Shown: positions 20,152-31,613 of the stretch, piece by piece | Position numbering within the stretch: position 1 is the stretch's first letter | How the letters are laid out: each line of letters opens with the position of its first letter | Assembly: GCA_009469585.1 (NCBI GenBank) | Contig: SSXW01000006.1 | Coordinates: 1-64,000 of the forward strand | Source: Dechloromonas sp. Dech2017 | GTDB lineage: Bacteria > Pseudomonadota > Gammaproteobacteria > Burkholderiales > Rhodocyclaceae | Length of the DNA: 64,000 nt | Reading direction: 5' to 3' | Program-made: the position numbers and the translations under genes | Notes under the pieces: generated by a model | Databases searched by the model: none | The model's input: the letters and a program-made list of their open reading frames with translations, nothing else | What the model was told of the DNA's origin: nothing

Positions 20152-22437
20152 TTAAAACGTAGAGCCCAACTGGAACTGGAATGCTTCAGCCTTGTCCCCA
20201 TCCTTTTTGTTCAGGGGTCGGGCAAAACTGAATTTCAAAGGACCGACGGGAGAAAGCCAGGCTGCGGAAATACCCGAGGCGTAGCGGATTTCGCCGATGT
20301 CCAGCTTTTCCCCTTCGGCATAGACCTGACCGGCATCGAGGAACACGCCCATGCGGAAGGATCGCTCCATGCCCGGCAAGCTCCACAGCAATTCCGAACT
20401 GGCCACGACCCGGCGATTGCCACCCACCCGGTATTCCTCGCCGGTAGTCGCATCGATATCCATCTTGCCCAGCGAAGAGGCCTTGTAGCCACGAACCGAA
20501 CCAACACCACCGCCGTAGTAGTTCTTGAAGAACGGCAAGTCCTTGCCGCCCAGACCACCCGCCTGGGCATACTCGCCGTTCAGCATCAGCGTGAATTTCT
20601 GGTTGAGCGGAATGAAGTGCTGCAACTGGTAACTGGCCCGATAATAGGTCAGATCGGCACCCGGCAAGGCGACCTCGAGCGCAGCCTTCTGGAAGGTGCC
20701 CTTGGTAGGGAAGAAGTAGCTGTCCTTGCCATCGCTGGCCCAGGAGAACGTGACCGGCAACGAAAAATTGGTCTTGCCGAATTTTTCGACGTAATCCCGA
20801 TAGCGCTGTGGGCTCGTACTATCCGTCGAGATGCTGGTCGTATCGAAACCAAAACCAATTCCCAAGGATTCTTTTTCGCCAATCGGGAAACCGAAGCGCA
20901 GACCACCACCGGTGGACACCGAGCGGTAGTAGGCAACAGCTGTCGAACTGGTATTCAGGGTCCGGTGATAGATGTCGAAACCCTGGCTGACCCCGTCCTG
21001 GGTGAAATACGGATTGGTGTAGGAAAACACGGCGGTCCGATACGATTTGGCGGTATTGACCTGGATCGTGACGTTGTTGCCGCTGCCCATGAAGTTGTTC
21101 TGCGACACCGAACCGGAGAGGATGACCCGGTCGGTACTCGACGTACCGACGCCGAGCATCAGGCTGCCGGTTGCCTTCTCGGTGACATTGACATTGAGGT
21201 CCAGCTGATCGGACGTTCCCGGCACAGCGGGCGTTTCGACAGCGACCTCGGAGAAAAAACCCAACTTGTCGACACGCTGCTTGGATGAAGCGACCTTGTC
21301 GGCATCGTACCAGCCGCCTTCCATCTGCCGCATTTCACGGCGGATGACTTCGTCGCGGGTCTTGGTATTGCCGGTAACGTGGATCCGCCGGACGTAAACC
21401 CGCTTGCCCGGATCGACGAAGATGGTGAATGAAACGAGGCGTTTTTCCTTGTCGACCTCGGGAGAGGCGTTCACGTTGGCGAAGGCGTAGCCTTCCTTGC
21501 CCATCCGGTCGCTGATCGCCTTGGTGGTGTTATTCAGGCGCTCACGGGAAAAGACGTCACCCGGCTTGATGGTGATCAGTTTCTTCAACTCGGCTTCGGG
21601 AATGGCGAAGTCGCCAGCCATCTTCACCGAGGAGACGCGGAAACGCTCCCCTTCGGTGACGTTGGCCGTAATGTAGACATCCTGCTTGTCCGGGGAAATC
21701 GACACCTGGGTAGACTCGACCGCGAACTCGAGATAGCCCTGGTTCATGTAGAAGGACTTGAGCTTTTCGAGATCGGACGACAATTTCTGCCGCGAATACT
21801 GGTCGTTCTTGGTGTACCAGGTGGTCAGGCCCGGGGTGGTCAACTCGAACAGGTCGAGCAATTCCTTTTCCCGGAAAGCCTTGGCGCCGACGATGTTGAT
21901 CTGCTTGATCTTGGCCGCAGCGCCTTCTTCGATATTGAAATTGATACCGACCCGGTTGCGCTCGAGCGGCGTTACCGTGGTCGTGATGTTAGCCGCGTAT
22001 TTGCCGCGCGTCAGGTACTGGCGCTTGAGTTCGAGTTCGGCTTTTTCGAGCAGGGCACGGTCGAAAATGCGGCCTTCGCCAATGCCGGTTTCCTTGAGCG
22101 CCTTGAGAATGACATCCTTGTCGAATTCCTTCAGGCCGACGAAATTGAGCGTCGCGATGGCCGGCCGTTCCTGGACGACCACGACCATCACGTCCTTTTC
22201 GATCTCGATGCGAACGTCCTTGAAGAAGCCGGTGGCGAACAGCGACTTGATCGCCTGCGCTGCCTTGTCGTCGTCCAGCGTTTCACCGACCTTGACCGGG
22301 AGATAGCCGAAGACCGTGCCTGCCTCGGTGCGCTGAATGCCCTCAACCCGGATATCCCTGACCGCGAAGGGTTCAAAGGCCATCGCGGGTACCGCGAACA
22401 TGCCGGCGATCAGTAGGGAAAGCAGCGATCTTTTCAT
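20152..22437 (-). CDS. bamA: Outer membrane protein assembly factor BamA
   Basis: 761 aa. The signal peptide (cut after AMA, residue 20) precedes five POTRA domains (about 21-420), beginning VRDIRVEGIQRTEAGTVFGYLPV, and a C-terminal 16-strand Omp85 barrel ending in Phe. The family's VRGY motif of loop 6 is present (VGSVRGYKASS). It is the essential core of the BAM insertase. It starts 4 bp after the rseP stop. Confidence 0.97.
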   Translation of the reverse strand: MKRSLLSLLIAGMFAVPAMAFEPFAVRDIRVEGIQRTEAGTVFGYLPVKVGETLDDDKAAQAIKSLFATGFFKDVRIEIEKDVMVVVVQERPAIATLNFVGLKEFDKDVILKALKETGIGEGRIFDRALLEKAELELKRQYLTRGKYAANITTTVTPLERNRVGINFNIEEGAAAKIKQINIVGAKAFREKELLDLFELTTPGLTTWYTKNDQYSRQKLSSDLEKLKSFYMNQGYLEFAVESTQVSISPDKQDVYITANVTEGERFRVSSVKMAGDFAIPEAELKKLITIKPGDVFSRERLNNTTKAISDRMGKEGYAFANVNASPEVDKEKRLVSFTIFVDPGKRVYVRRIHVTGNTKTRDEVIRREMRQMEGGWYDADKVASSKQRVDKLGFFSEVAVETPAVPGTSDQLDLNVNVTEKATGSLMLGVGTSSTDRVILSGSVSQNNFMGSGNNVTIQVNTAKSYRTAVFSYTNPYFTQDGVSQGFDIYHRTLNTSSTAVAYYRSVSTGGGLRFGFPIGEKESLGIGFGFDTTSISTDSTSPQRYRDYVEKFGKTNFSLPVTFSWASDGKDSYFFPTKGTFQKAALEVALPGADLTYYRASYQLQHFIPLNQKFTLMLNGEYAQAGGLGGKDLPFFKNYYGGGVGSVRGYKASSLGKMDIDATTGEEYRVGGNRRVVASSELLWSLPGMERSFRMGVFLDAGQVYAEGEKLDIGEIRYASGISAAWLSPVGPLKFSFARPLNKKDGDKAEAFQFQLGSTF

Positions 22438-22440
22438 TGT

Positions 22441-23808
22441 TCAGCCGTTAAACAGGCGGGTCAGGTCGTTAAAAAAAGCGAAAGCCATCAACGCGAACAG
22501 GACGGACATGCCAAATTGCTGCCCTATCCTCATGGCGCGCTCGGAGAGCGGCCTGCGCATGACGACTTCAATCATATGATACAACAAATGCCCGCCATCC
22601 AGCACCGGGATGGGGAGCAGATTCAGGACCCCCAGGCTGATGCTGAGCAGCGCCATGAACTTCAGGTAGTAGTCGATGCCAAGACGCGCCGACTGCCCGG
22701 CGTAGTCGGCAATGGTCACCGGCCCCGAGAGATTTTTCCACGACACCTCGCCGAGCAGCATCTTGCCCATCATGACCAGGCTGAAGACCGATTTGTCCCA
22801 GGTTTCGATGAGGGCCCGTTGCCCTGCCTCGACCGCCCCGTAGCTGACGAATGTGCGGATTTCCCGATGCTGACCGGGGCTTTCGGCCACGGCGAGGCCG
22901 ACCTTGCCGATTTTCTGGCCGCGTTCCGAAATTGCCTCGGGAATCAGGTCGACCGCAGCCATGGCGCCATCGCGCTCGATGTCGACTTTCAGCGGGCGCC
23001 CGGCGGACTGGCGAATTTTCAGCACGAAATCGTACCAGGCATCGATCGCCTCGCCGTTCACCGCCAGCACCCGGTCGCCCGCTTGCAGCCCGGCTAACGC
23101 TCCCGGCCCCCCGGCCACCACCTTGCCCACCACCGCCGGCATGATCGGGCGATAGAAGCGGATACCCAGGCGCTCGAGCGCATCACCCTCCCAGCCATCG
23201 GCGGAGACCGCCGCGAGATCGAGTTGACGCGTCGCGATCTCGTTCCGCTCGTTGATCACCTCGAGATTGAGGCTGGGCTGGTCGACGGCCTTTTGCAGCA
23301 TCAGCCAGCGCAGATCGTTCCAGGTCGCTACCGGCTGGCCATCGATCAGGCGAACCTGCTCGCCGTTCTCGATCCGCGCCACGGCGGCCGGTGTTCCTTC
23401 CGGCGGCGTGCCGAGCACCGGCAGCAACTCGTCGCTGCCGTGCATGAATATGCCCCAGTAGAGCAGGATGGCCAGCGCGAAATTGGCGGCCGGACCGGCA
23501 GCGACGATGATGCTGCGCTTGCCGACCCCGAGCTGGTTGAAGGCGCGATGGCGTTCGTCGGGATCGACCGGGGCTTCGCGCTCGTCGAGCATCTTGACGT
23601 AGCCGCCGAGCGGAAAAATGCTGATCGCCCATTCCGTGCGGTCCCGACCGAACTGGCGGCGCCAGAGAATACGGCCGAAGCCGACCGAAAAGCGCAGGAC
23701 CCTGACCCCGCACGCCCGCGCCGCCAGGAAATGCCCGAGTTCGTGAAAGACGATGAGAACGCCCAGCACCCCGACGAAGGCGCCGATATAGAGTGGCAGT
23801 TCGGTCAC
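22441..23808 (-). CDS. rseP: Site-2 intramembrane zinc metalloprotease RseP
   Basis: 455 aa. HELGH at residues 22-26 gives the zinc ligands and catalytic Glu in TM1. Two PDZ domains follow (about 110-290), and [11 protein letters not shown] supplies the third ligand region. It cleaves membrane anti-sigma factors (RseA type) and signal-peptide remnants. I chose GTG 23808, which overlaps the dxr stop as GTGA; a TTG three codons upstream is the only longer option. A dispersed-element copy (22948-22958) lies in the region encoding [11 protein letters not shown]. Confidence 0.94.
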   Translation of the reverse strand: MTELPLYIGAFVGVLGVLIVFHELGHFLAARACGVRVLRFSVGFGRILWRRQFGRDRTEWAISIFPLGGYVKMLDEREAPVDPDERHRAFNQLGVGKRSIIVAAGPAANFALAILLYWGIFMHGSDELLPVLGTPPEGTPAAVARIENGEQVRLIDGQPVATWNDLRWLMLQKAVDQPSLNLEVINERNEIATRQLDLAAVSADGWEGDALERLGIRFYRPIMPAVVGKVVAGGPGALAGLQAGDRVLAVNGEAIDAWYDFVLKIRQSAGRPLKVDIERDGAMAAVDLIPEAISERGQKIGKVGLAVAESPGQHREIRTFVSYGAVEAGQRALIETWDKSVFSLVMMGKMLLGEVSWKNLSGPVTIADYAGQSARLGIDYYLKFMALLSISLGVLNLLPIPVLDGGHLLYHMIEVVMRRPLSERAMRIGQQFGMSVLFALMAFAFFNDLTRLFNG

Positions 23809-24995
23809 GCGAAACAACGATCCCGAATCAGTTGCCCGGCCAGGGCGCGGGCCTCGGCATCGGCCGCCACGACATCACCCAGACTGCCCTCGGGCCCGCC
23901 CGGCAGGCGCTCCAGAACGGCCTCGTTGAGTCTGGCAATGCCCAGGAAGGGCAGCAGCCCATCGAGGAAGGAGGCGACGGCGACCTCGTTGGCCGCGTTG
24001 AGAATGGCCGGCGCCGTTCCACCGCGGTGCAGGACGTCGTAGGCCAGCTGCAGGCAGCGAAAGCGCTTGAAATCGGGCTCGAAGAAGTCGAGGCGGCCGA
24101 CCTTGAACAGGTCGAGCGGCTCGACGCCGGCAGCGATCCGCTCCGGCCAGGCCATGGCATAGGCGATCGGCGTCCGCATGTCGGGATTGCCCAGCTGGGC
24201 GAGGACCGAACCGTCGACGTACTGGACGGCCGAATGGATGACGCTCTGCGGGTGGACGACGACCTGGATCAGTTCCGGCGGCGCCGAAAACAGCCAGTGC
24301 GCCTCGATGACTTCCAGCCCCTTGTTCATCAGGGTCGCCGAGTCGACCGAGATCTTGCGCCCCATCACCCAGTTCGGGTGGGCACAGGCCTGCTCCGGCG
24401 TCACCTGCGCCAGATCGTCGAGCGAGGCATTGCGGAAGGGGCCGCCGGAAGCGGTGAGCAGGATTTTCTGCACACCGCACTGGTCGAGCCCACGGGAAAA
24501 ATCAACCGGCAAGGCCTGGAAAATGGCGTTGTGTTCGCTGTCCACCGGCAGCAGGGTCGCGCCATGTTCATGCACGGCATGCATGAACAGTTCGCCGGCC
24601 ATGACCAGGACTTCCTTGTTGGCCAGCATCACCTTCTTGCCGGCCCTTGCAGCGGCCAAAGTCGGCTCGAGGCCGGCGGCGCCGACGATGGCCGCCATCA
24701 CCGCATCGACTTCGGGCCGCGACGCCAGGTCGGCGAGCGCCGCCGTGCCGTGCGACACCTCGGTGCACAACCCGGCTGCCCGGCAACGCTCAACAAGCTG
24801 AGCGGCAAGTTGTTCGTCGCGCACCACGGCGAACACCGGCCGGAACTCGACGCACTGCTCGAACAGCTTGTCCACCTGGCTGTGGGCGCAGAGGGCGTAA
24901 GCCCGATAGCGGTCGGGATGGCGCCGGATGACATCGAGCGTGCTGACGCCGATCGATCCCGTCGAACCGAGGATGGTGATGTTCTGCTGCGTCAT
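23805..24995 (-). CDS. dxr: 1-deoxy-D-xylulose 5-phosphate reductoisomerase
   Basis: Second step of the MEP isoprenoid pathway (DXP to MEP with NADPH). 396 aa. NADPH-binding [14 protein letters not shown] starts at residue 10. [12 protein letters not shown] and the metal-site [10 protein letters not shown] are conserved. The ATG at 24995 overlaps the cdsA stop (ATGA), and the end overlaps rseP. Its product feeds UppS two genes upstream. Confidence 0.97.
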   Translation of the reverse strand: MTQQNITILGSTGSIGVSTLDVIRRHPDRYRAYALCAHSQVDKLFEQCVEFRPVFAVVRDEQLAAQLVERCRAAGLCTEVSHGTAALADLASRPEVDAVMAAIVGAAGLEPTLAAARAGKKVMLANKEVLVMAGELFMHAVHEHGATLLPVDSEHNAIFQALPVDFSRGLDQCGVQKILLTASGGPFRNASLDDLAQVTPEQACAHPNWVMGRKISVDSATLMNKGLEVIEAHWLFSAPPELIQVVVHPQSVIHSAVQYVDGSVLAQLGNPDMRTPIAYAMAWPERIAAGVEPLDLFKVGRLDFFEPDFKRFRCLQLAYDVLHRGGTAPAILNAANEVAVASFLDGLLPFLGIARLNEAVLERLPGGPEGSLGDVVAADAEARALAGQLIRDRCFA

Positions 24996-25813
24996 GCCGG
25001 CCGCGACATCAGCAGGAGCAGGAAGGCGACCACCGGCAAGGTGGAGGTCAGGCTGTCGATGCGGTCGAGTACGCCGCCGTGGCCGGGCAGGATGTTGCTG
25101 CTGTCCTTGATTCCGGCCTGGCGCTTGAGCATCGATTCGAACAGATCGCCAATGACGCTGACGGCGGTGACGACGAGCAGCGCGACGCCCCACAAGGCAA
25201 CGGACATCAGTTCGATGGCGAATCCCTGGCGAACGACCAGACCGTAGATGACGACGCCGACCGCCGCACCGATCGCGCCCTCCCAGGTCTTGCCGGGGCT
25301 GATGCTGGGCGCCAGCTTGTGCTTGCCGAAGGCCCGGCCGGAAAAATAGGCAGCGATGTCGGCCATCCAGACCACGGCAAAGATGCCGAGCAAGGGCAAG
25401 GGACCGAGCGCCCGCAACTGGACCATGGCCAGCCAGGTCGGGATCAGCACGACGGCGCCGACCAGCAGTCCGAAACCGCCCTTGACCGCCCACTTGCCGC
25501 GCAGCCAGAAGGGCATCAAGGCCAGCCAGAGCACGGCCGAGCATCCGTAGGCAACGACCACCCAGGTCGGTGTCAGCGTGAACTCGAGTGCGGCCGGATC
25601 AAACCAGCCCAGCCCGGCGCACAGCAAGCCGACCGACAAGCCGAGGACGATTCGCCGAAAGCCCGTCCACCCGAGCAAAGCGCCCCATTCCCAGCCGGCG
25701 ACCCCGATGAAGGCGGCGACCAGCAACGACCAGCCGGCCTGCGGCAACCAGAACAGGGCGGGCAACAGCAAGGAAACGAGGACCAGCGCGGTGATCACCC
25801 GCGTCCTAAGCAT
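24992..25813 (-). CDS. cdsA: Phosphatidate cytidylyltransferase
   Basis: A 273-aa multi-pass membrane enzyme making CDP-diacylglycerol from phosphatidate and CTP. The C-terminal signature [20 protein letters not shown]...[10 protein letters not shown] is clear, and about seven or eight hydrophobic segments precede it. ATG 25813 overlaps the uppS end. Confidence 0.95.
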   Translation of the reverse strand: MLRTRVITALVLVSLLLPALFWLPQAGWSLLVAAFIGVAGWEWGALLGWTGFRRIVLGLSVGLLCAGLGWFDPAALEFTLTPTWVVVAYGCSAVLWLALMPFWLRGKWAVKGGFGLLVGAVVLIPTWLAMVQLRALGPLPLLGIFAVVWMADIAAYFSGRAFGKHKLAPSISPGKTWEGAIGAAVGVVIYGLVVRQGFAIELMSVALWGVALLVVTAVSVIGDLFESMLKRQAGIKDSSNILPGHGGVLDRIDSLTSTLPVVAFLLLLMSRPA

Positions 25814-26567
25814 TCGGCGCTTCCGTAAGTTGCTCGCTGGTCCGTCCGAAGCGGCGTTCGCGCTGCTGGAAGGAGGCAATGGCCTTGTCGAACTCGGCGG
25901 TATCGAAATCGGGCCACAGCGTCGGCGTGAAATACAGCTCGGTGTAGGCCAGCTGCCAAAGCAGGAAGTTGCTGATCCGCTCCTCGCCGCCGGTACGGAT
26001 GAACAGGTCGGGCTCGGGCGCGAAACTCATCGACAGGTAGGGCTCAAGATCGTCCTCCCGCCAACCGTCGCGCTGTTCCGGCCGGGCGGCCAGCATGCGG
26101 TTGGTCGCCTGCATGATGTCCCAGCGCCCGCCGTAGTTGGCGGCGATGGTCAGATCGAGACGGCTGTTGCCGGCCGTCCTTGCCTCGGCCTGGCGGATCA
26201 GTTCCTGCAGGCGCGGCTCGAAGCGGCCCAGGTCGCCGATGACGCGCAGGCGCACGCCGTTGCGGTCGAGCTTTTCGACCTCCTGCTCGAGCGCCTTGAC
26301 AAACAGTTGCATAAGCAGGGAAACCTCATCCTGCGGTCGACGCCAATTTTCGGACGAAAAAGCAAAAAGGGTTAGGTACTGGATGCCCCGCTCCAGGCAG
26401 GCCCGCACCATCTCGCGGACCAGTTCGACGCCCTTGACATGACCGGCCACCCGCGGCAGCAGGCGTTTTTTCGCCCAGCGCCCGTTGCCGTCCATGATGA
26501 CCGCAACGTGCGCCGGCATCGCCACGACTTGTGGCACCTGGCGGGTTGAACTGGAAAAGAGGGCCAT
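25806..26567 (-). CDS. uppS: Undecaprenyl diphosphate synthase
   Basis: A 253-aa cis-prenyltransferase making the C55 lipid carrier for peptidoglycan and O-antigen. The [10 protein letters not shown] motif carries the catalytic Asp near residue 26. It also has the FAFSSENW and [15 protein letters not shown] motifs. The RRPQDE segment after FSSENW is encoded by a minus-oriented dispersed-element copy (26331-26341), the only one in the left half with that orientation. Confidence 0.96.
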   Translation of the reverse strand: MALFSSSTRQVPQVVAMPAHVAVIMDGNGRWAKKRLLPRVAGHVKGVELVREMVRACLERGIQYLTLFAFSSENWRRPQDEVSLLMQLFVKALEQEVEKLDRNGVRLRVIGDLGRFEPRLQELIRQAEARTAGNSRLDLTIAANYGGRWDIMQATNRMLAARPEQRDGWREDDLEPYLSMSFAPEPDLFIRTGGEERISNFLLWQLAYTELYFTPTLWPDFDTAEFDKAIASFQQRERRFGRTSEQLTEAPNA

Positions 26568-26594
26568 GCAGCCGGGAATCCGAGTGGAACCGGC

Positions 26595-27152
26595 TTAAAC
26601 CTGCATCAGCTCGGCCTCTTTGGCGGCGAGCATCTTGTCGACTTCGACGATGTAGCGATCGGTCAGCTTCTGGACGTCGTCCTGGGCCTTGCGCTCGTCG
26701 TCCTCGGGAATCTCGCCCTTCTTCAGCGCATCCTTGAGGTGGGCGTTGGCATCGCGACGCAGGTTGCGGATGGCCACCTTGGCGCCCTCGCCTTCGTGCT
26801 TGACGACCTTGATCATTTCCTTGCGGCGCTCCTCGGTCAGCGCCGGCATCGGTACGCGAATCAATTCGCCCTGCGAAGCCGGATTGAGGCCGAGGTCGCA
26901 ATCGCGGATGGCCTTCTCGACCTTCTGCACCATGTTCTTTTCCCAGGGCTGAACGCCCAGGGTGCGGGCATCGACCAGGGTGATGTTGGCGACCTGGTTC
27001 ACCGGCACCAGCGAGCCGTAGTAGTCGACCTGGACGTGGTCGAGCAGGCCGGTGTGGGCACGGCCGGTGCGAATTTTCTGGAGGTCGAGGCGCAAAGCCT
27101 CCAGCGATTTTTGCATCTTGCCTTCGGCAGTTTTCTTGAGTTCAGCAATCAT
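26595..27152 (-). CDS. frr: Ribosome recycling factor
   Basis: 185 aa, full length ([20 protein letters not shown] at the start, three-helix bundle plus [15 protein letters not shown] region). With EF-G it splits post-termination ribosomes. It lies 11 bp after pyrH, in the conserved tsf-pyrH-frr-uppS order. Confidence 0.97.
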   Translation of the reverse strand: MIAELKKTAEGKMQKSLEALRLDLQKIRTGRAHTGLLDHVQVDYYGSLVPVNQVANITLVDARTLGVQPWEKNMVQKVEKAIRDCDLGLNPASQGELIRVPMPALTEERRKEMIKVVKHEGEGAKVAIRNLRRDANAHLKDALKKGEIPEDDERKAQDDVQKLTDRYIVEVDKMLAAKEAELMQV

Positions 27153-27163
27153 CTTGTTCTCCC

Positions 27164-27880
27164 TCAGCAGTAGACCAGCGTTCCCTCGTTCTCGCCGCAT
27201 ACCACGCGCTTCAGCGCGCCGGCCTTGAAGATGGAGAAGACGTTGATCGGCAATTTCTGATCGCGACACAGCGCGAATGCGGTGGCATCCATGACCGCCA
27301 GGCTTTTCGAGATCGCCTCGTTGAAGCTGATCTGGTCGTAGCGGGTAGCCGACGCATCCTTCTTGGGATCGGCCGTGTAGATGCCGTCGACCTTGGTCGC
27401 CTTGAGGACGATTTCGGCGCCGATTTCCGAACCGCGCAAGGCAGCGGCGGTATCGGTCGTGAAAAACGGGTTGCCGGTACCGGCCCCGAAGATCACGATC
27501 TTGCCCTCTTCCAGGTAGCGGATGGCCTTGCCCCGGATGTAGGGCTCGATCACCTGCTCGATATTCAGGGCCGATTGCACACGGGCATTCAGGCCGCATT
27601 GACGCATCGCGTCGGACAGCGCCATGGCGTTCATCACCGTGGCCAGCATGCCCATGTAATCCGCGGTAGCGCGATCCATCCCGGTGGCCGTACCGGCCAT
27701 GCCGCGGAAGATGTTGCCACCGCCGATGACGACGCCGATTTCCACACCCATGTCGGCAACCACCTTGATCTCCCCGCAAATGCCCGCGATGGTCTGCGGG
27801 TTGATGCCGTAGGCGTCGTCGCCCATCAGGGCCTCGCCGGAGAGCTTGAGGAGGATGCGCTTGTACTTGGGTGCAGTCAT
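27164..27880 (-). CDS. pyrH: UMP kinase
   Basis: A 238-aa amino-acid-kinase-fold enzyme phosphorylating UMP to [15 protein letters not shown] and [10 protein letters not shown] are the nucleotide-binding loops. It is a hexameric enzyme typically activated by GTP and inhibited by UTP (family knowledge). It lies 15 bp after tsf. Confidence 0.97.
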   Translation of the reverse strand: MTAPKYKRILLKLSGEALMGDDAYGINPQTIAGICGEIKVVADMGVEIGVVIGGGNIFRGMAGTATGMDRATADYMGMLATVMNAMALSDAMRQCGLNARVQSALNIEQVIEPYIRGKAIRYLEEGKIVIFGAGTGNPFFTTDTAAALRGSEIGAEIVLKATKVDGIYTADPKKDASATRYDQISFNEAISKSLAVMDATAFALCRDQKLPINVFSIFKAGALKRVVCGENEGTLVYC

Positions 27881-27895
27881 CGGCTTTCCTTTCGC

Positions 27896-28795
27896 TTACT
27901 TCTTGGCAGCAGCAGCGGCAGCCTGGGCGGCCACTTCGGCAGCGAAGTCATCGACCTTCTTCTCGATGCCTTCACCGACGATGAACAGCGTGAAGCCGGC
28001 GACGGAAGCGCCCTTCTCCTTGAGCAGCTGTTCGATGGTCTGCTTGCCGTCGGCGGCCTTGACGAAGACCTGACCGAGCAGGGTGACTTCCTTCAGGTAC
28101 TTCTGCACGGTGCCTTCGGCGATCTTTTCCAGCATGGCTTCCGGCTTGCCGGATTCGCGGGCCTTCTCGATGGCGACGCGACGCTCGGTGTCGAGCAGTT
28201 CGGCCGACACGCCGGACGCATCGAGCGCCTTCGGCTTGGAAGCGGCGATGTGCATGGCCAGATCCTTGCCCAGCTGCTCGTCGCCGCCAACCAGATCGAC
28301 CACCACACCAACCTTGGAGCCGCCGTGGATGTAGGAAGCCAGCTTGCCCTGGGCTTCGAAGCGAACGAAACGACGGATCGACATGTTCTCGCCGATCTTG
28401 CCGACCAGCGCAGTGCGGGTCGACTCGACGGTGCCTTCGCCCATCGGCAGGGCCGACAGGGCGGCGACGTCGGCCGGGTTCTTGGCCGCGACCAGTTCGG
28501 CGCAGCCGTTGGCCAGGGCGATGAATTCGTCGTTCTTGGCGACGAAGTCGGTTTCGCTGTTGACTTCGACGATGGCGCCGGTCTTGCCGTCGGCGGCGAT
28601 GCTGATCGCCACGATGCCTTCGGCCGCGATGCGGGCCGCTGCCTTGGAGGCCTTGTTGCCGAGCTTGACGCGGAGGATTTCTTCAGCCTTGACCATGTCG
28701 CCATCGGCTTCGGTCAGGGCCTTCTTGCATTCCATCATCGGCGCGTCGGTCTTGCCGCGCAGTTCTGCCACCATGCCTGCGGTAATTGCCGCCAT
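27896..28795 (-). CDS. tsf: Translation elongation factor Ts
   Basis: The nucleotide exchange factor for EF-Tu. 299 aa. The N-terminal UBA-like region contains [16 protein letters not shown] and the core contains [10 protein letters not shown]. It follows rpsB with a GC-rich hairpin in the spacer, and TTTTCTCC/GGAG just before the ATG is a good ribosome site. Confidence 0.97.
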   Translation of the reverse strand: MAAITAGMVAELRGKTDAPMMECKKALTEADGDMVKAEEILRVKLGNKASKAAARIAAEGIVAISIAADGKTGAIVEVNSETDFVAKNDEFIALANGCAELVAAKNPADVAALSALPMGEGTVESTRTALVGKIGENMSIRRFVRFEAQGKLASYIHGGSKVGVVVDLVGGDEQLGKDLAMHIAASKPKALDASGVSAELLDTERRVAIEKARESGKPEAMLEKIAEGTVQKYLKEVTLLGQVFVKAADGKQTIEQLLKEKGASVAGFTLFIVGEGIEKKVDDFAAEVAAQAAAAAAKK

Positions 28796-28823
28796 ATTCT
28801 TTTCTCCTGAACTGATTAAACAG

Positions 28824-28844
28824 GCGGAGCATGCCGCTCCGCCG
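28824..28844 (-). terminator. rpsB-tsf intergenic hairpin (attenuator)
   Basis: A perfect 8-bp GC stem (GGCGGAGC/GCTCCGCC) with a 5-base loop is followed on the minus strand by TGTTTAA. It is probably a partial terminator that makes tsf less abundant than rpsB or processes the mRNA; similar attenuation is known in enteric bacteria. Confidence 0.5.
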
Positions 28845-28852
28845 TTACAACT

Positions 28853-29599
28853 TTATTCTGCTGCGTCTTCGACTTCGACGAACTCGTCGTCACCGGTGGC
28901 GGCGACCAGTTCCTGGACGACCTGGCTGCGGCCTTCGAGGATGCTGTCGGCGACGCCACGGGCGTAGAGCTGGATGGCGCGGGAAGAGTCGTCGTTACCC
29001 GGGATGACGTAGCTGATGCCGTCCGGAGAATGGTTGGTATCGACGACGCCGATCACCGGGATGCCCAGCTTTTCGGCTTCGGTGATGGAAATCTTGTGGT
29101 AGCCGACGTCGATGACGAAGATGGCATCGGGCAGGCCGCCCATGTCCTTGATGCCGCCGATGGACTTCTGCAGCTTTTCCAGTTCGCGACGGAAGGTCAG
29201 CGCTTCCTTCTTCGGCATTTTTTCCAGCTCACCGGCTTCGACAGCCAGTTCCATGTCCTTGAGGCGCTTGATCGAGGTCTTGACCGTCTTGAAGTTAGTC
29301 AGCATGCCGCCCAGCCAGCGCTGGTCGACGTAAGGAGCGCCGGCGCGACGGGCCTCTTCGGCGACGATCTCACGGGCCTGGCGCTTGGTGCCGACGAACA
29401 GGATGGTGCCGCGGTTGGCGGCCAGCTTCTTCACGAAAGCCATGGCTTCGTTGTACTTGGCCAGGGTCTTTTCGAGGTTGACGATGTGAATCTTGTTGCG
29501 GGCACCGAAGATGTACGGGGCCATCTTGGGGGACCAGAAACGGGTCTGGTGACCGAAGTGGACACCAGCCTCCAGCATTTCACGCATGGTAACGGACAT
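28853..29599 (-). CDS. rpsB: 30S ribosomal protein S2
   Basis: 248 aa. It starts [22 protein letters not shown], and [10 protein letters not shown] and [19 protein letters not shown] are S2 landmarks. ATG 29599 is preceded by AAGGAG on the minus strand; a frame 10 codons longer lacks support. The leader from the promoter at 29758 is about 150 nt and could carry S2 autoregulation. Confidence 0.97.
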   Translation of the reverse strand: MSVTMREMLEAGVHFGHQTRFWSPKMAPYIFGARNKIHIVNLEKTLAKYNEAMAFVKKLAANRGTILFVGTKRQAREIVAEEARRAGAPYVDQRWLGGMLTNFKTVKTSIKRLKDMELAVEAGELEKMPKKEALTFRRELEKLQKSIGGIKDMGGLPDAIFVIDVGYHKISITEAEKLGIPVIGVVDTNHSPDGISYVIPGNDDSSRAIQLYARGVADSILEGRSQVVQELVAATGDDEFVEVEDAAE

Positions 29600-29757
29600 G
29601 TTAAAACTCCTTAAGGGTTGAGCCTCCACCCGCCGGAAACGCCTGCCATCAGTGAATTCTGACAGACACCCTTAATCGGCGGATGTGTGGATTTTGGCTG
29701 CCGGCACCTCGCCGACAACCGTTTGACCCGGCCACATCGGCTGGGAAAAACCGTCGG

Positions 29758-29786
29758 ATTATAGCAGCAGCAAGCGTTTAGCGGAA
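29758..29786 (-). promoter_or_regulatory. rpsB-tsf promoter
   Basis: On the minus strand a perfect TATAAT (29763-29758) with TTCCGC 17 bp upstream. The predicted start is near 29751, about 150 nt before the rpsB ATG. It sits immediately after the rmlD stop, so the ribosomal operon is transcribed separately. Confidence 0.55.
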
Positions 29787-29789
29787 GAT

Positions 29790-30701
29790 TCAATAACCGT
29801 TTTGCTTGAGGGCCAGCAACTGCAGCATGCGCTCCAGATAGGGCTGCCAATCCGGCATGGTCAGGCCGAAATCGCACTCGATGCGCCGGCAGTCGAGTTG
29901 CGAATTGGCCGGGCGACGGGCCGGGGTCGGGTACTCGGCGGTGGTGATGGCCCGGATCGACTCGGCGTTCAATCGCAGTTCGAAGCCGGGAACCGCCGCC
30001 GCCCGGTCGACGATGGTCCGCGCGAAGGCACACCAGCTGACCGGCCGGGCCGCTGCCAGATGATAGATTCGGCTTTCGCCCGTTTTTAGCTGTTGACCGT
30101 GGCGAAGCATGGCCAGCACGACGCCGGTCACCGTCGCGATCAGCGCCGCCGGCGTCGGCGAACCGAATTGATCGTCCACCACGCCGATGCTGTCGCGCTC
30201 CCTCGCCAGGCGCAGGATGGTCTTGACGAAGTTGTTGCCGCGCGCCCCGAACACCCAGCTGGTGCGGAAGATCAGCGACTTGCCGCCGGCGGCGCGAATC
30301 GCCTCCTCGCCGGCCAGCTTGGTCTGCCCGTAGACGCTCTGCGGCCCGGTCGGATCGGTTTCGACGTAGGCCCCCTGCTTACTGCCGTCGTAAACGTAGT
30401 CGGTCGAATAGTGCACCATCAGCGCATCGAGCACGGCGGCCTCTTCGGCCAGTACGCCCGGCGCCACGGCATTGATGCGATGCGCCAGTTCCGGCTCGGA
30501 CTCGGCCCGGTCTACGGCCGTGTAGGCACCGGCATTGACGATGACCGATGGCCGCCATGCGCGAACCAGGGAACGAATCCGCTCCGCATCGGCCAAATCG
30601 CACTGATCGCGTCCGCAAGCCAGGACTTCGCCGTGCGGCGCCAGCGAACGCTGCAACTGCCAGCCGACCTGGCCGTCCTTGCCGAGCAGGAGAATTTTCA
30701 T
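29790..30701 (-). CDS. rfbD: dTDP-4-dehydrorhamnose reductase
   Basis: 303 aa. The Rossmann motif GKDGQVGWQL near the N-terminus, YSTDYVYDG and YGQTKLAGE (catalytic YxxxK) fit RmlD, the last step of dTDP-L-rhamnose synthesis. No rfbA, rfbB or rfbC lies in the window. I used ATG 30701; a GTG three codons earlier is possible. It lies between rpsB and the divergent map gene, a place often empty in other proteobacteria. Confidence 0.9.
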   Translation of the reverse strand: MKILLLGKDGQVGWQLQRSLAPHGEVLACGRDQCDLADAERIRSLVRAWRPSVIVNAGAYTAVDRAESEPELAHRINAVAPGVLAEEAAVLDALMVHYSTDYVYDGSKQGAYVETDPTGPQSVYGQTKLAGEEAIRAAGGKSLIFRTSWVFGARGNNFVKTILRLARERDSIGVVDDQFGSPTPAALIATVTGVVLAMLRHGQQLKTGESRIYHLAAARPVSWCAFARTIVDRAAAVPGFELRLNAESIRAITTAEYPTPARRPANSQLDCRRIECDFGLTMPDWQPYLERMLQLLALKQNGY

Positions 30702-30812
30702 CGACGTCACCCCGTGTCAAAAGGCCGCCAGTATGCCATTTCCCGGCTCGTCGGCTTTGCGAAACGGGACCCTTCATTTATCCTTCCCTCTTCCCCAAGC
30801 CCGCGAAAAACC

Positions 30813-31613
30813 ATGAGCATCAGCATCAAGACCCCGGAAGATATCGAAAAAATGCGCATTGCCGGGCGTCTGGCCGGAGAGGTTCTCGACTACGTCGCCC
30901 CTTTCGTCAAGGCTGGCATCACTACCGACGAACTGGACAAACTCTGCCACGATTACATGGTCAACGTGCAAGGCTGCATCCCGGCGCCGCTCAACTATGC
31001 GCCGTCGGGCTACGACCCCTACCCCAAGTCGATCTGCACCTCGGTCAACCAGCAGGTTTGCCACGGCGTCCCCGGTGATCGCATCCTGAAGAACGGCGAC
31101 ATCATCAACCTCGACATCACCACCATCAAGGACGGTTATCACGGCGACACCAGCCGGATGTTCATCGTCGGCGAAGGCTCCATCCAGGCCAAGCGCCTGT
31201 GCGAGATCACCTTCGAATGCATGTGGCTGGGCATTTCGGTGGTCAAACCCGGCGCCCACCTCGGCGACATCGGCGCGATCATCCAGAAGCACGCCGAAAA
31301 AAGCGGCTATTCGGTAGTTCGCGAATTCTGCGGCCACGGCATCGGCAAGAAATTCCACGAAGACCCGCAGGTCCTGCACTACGGCAAGGCGGGCACCGGC
31401 CCCAAGCTGGAGGCGGGCATGATGTTCACCATCGAGCCGATGATCAATGCCGGCAAGGCCGCCATCCGCGAGATGGCCGACGGCTGGACCATCGTCACCA
31501 AGGACCGCAGCCTGTCGGCGCAGTGGGAGCACACCATCCTGGTCACCGAAACGGGCTACGAGGTGATGACCCTGTCGGCCGGCTGCCGCCCGAAGCCGGA
31601 GTGGATCAGCTGA
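30813..31613 (+). CDS. map: Methionine aminopeptidase, type I
   Basis: 266 aa, metal-dependent removal of the initiator methionine. It has pita-bread fold landmarks: [31 protein letters not shown] (two Asp ligands), [12 protein letters not shown] (His ligand) and FTIEPMI (Glu ligand). The stop overlaps the glnD ATG (TGATG), implying translational coupling. Confidence 0.97.
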   Translation: MSISIKTPEDIEKMRIAGRLAGEVLDYVAPFVKAGITTDELDKLCHDYMVNVQGCIPAPLNYAPSGYDPYPKSICTSVNQQVCHGVPGDRILKNGDIINLDITTIKDGYHGDTSRMFIVGEGSIQAKRLCEITFECMWLGISVVKPGAHLGDIGAIIQKHAEKSGYSVVREFCGHGIGKKFHEDPQVLHYGKAGTGPKLEAGMMFTIEPMINAGKAAIREMADGWTIVTKDRSLSAQWEHTILVTETGYEVMTLSAGCRPKPEWIS

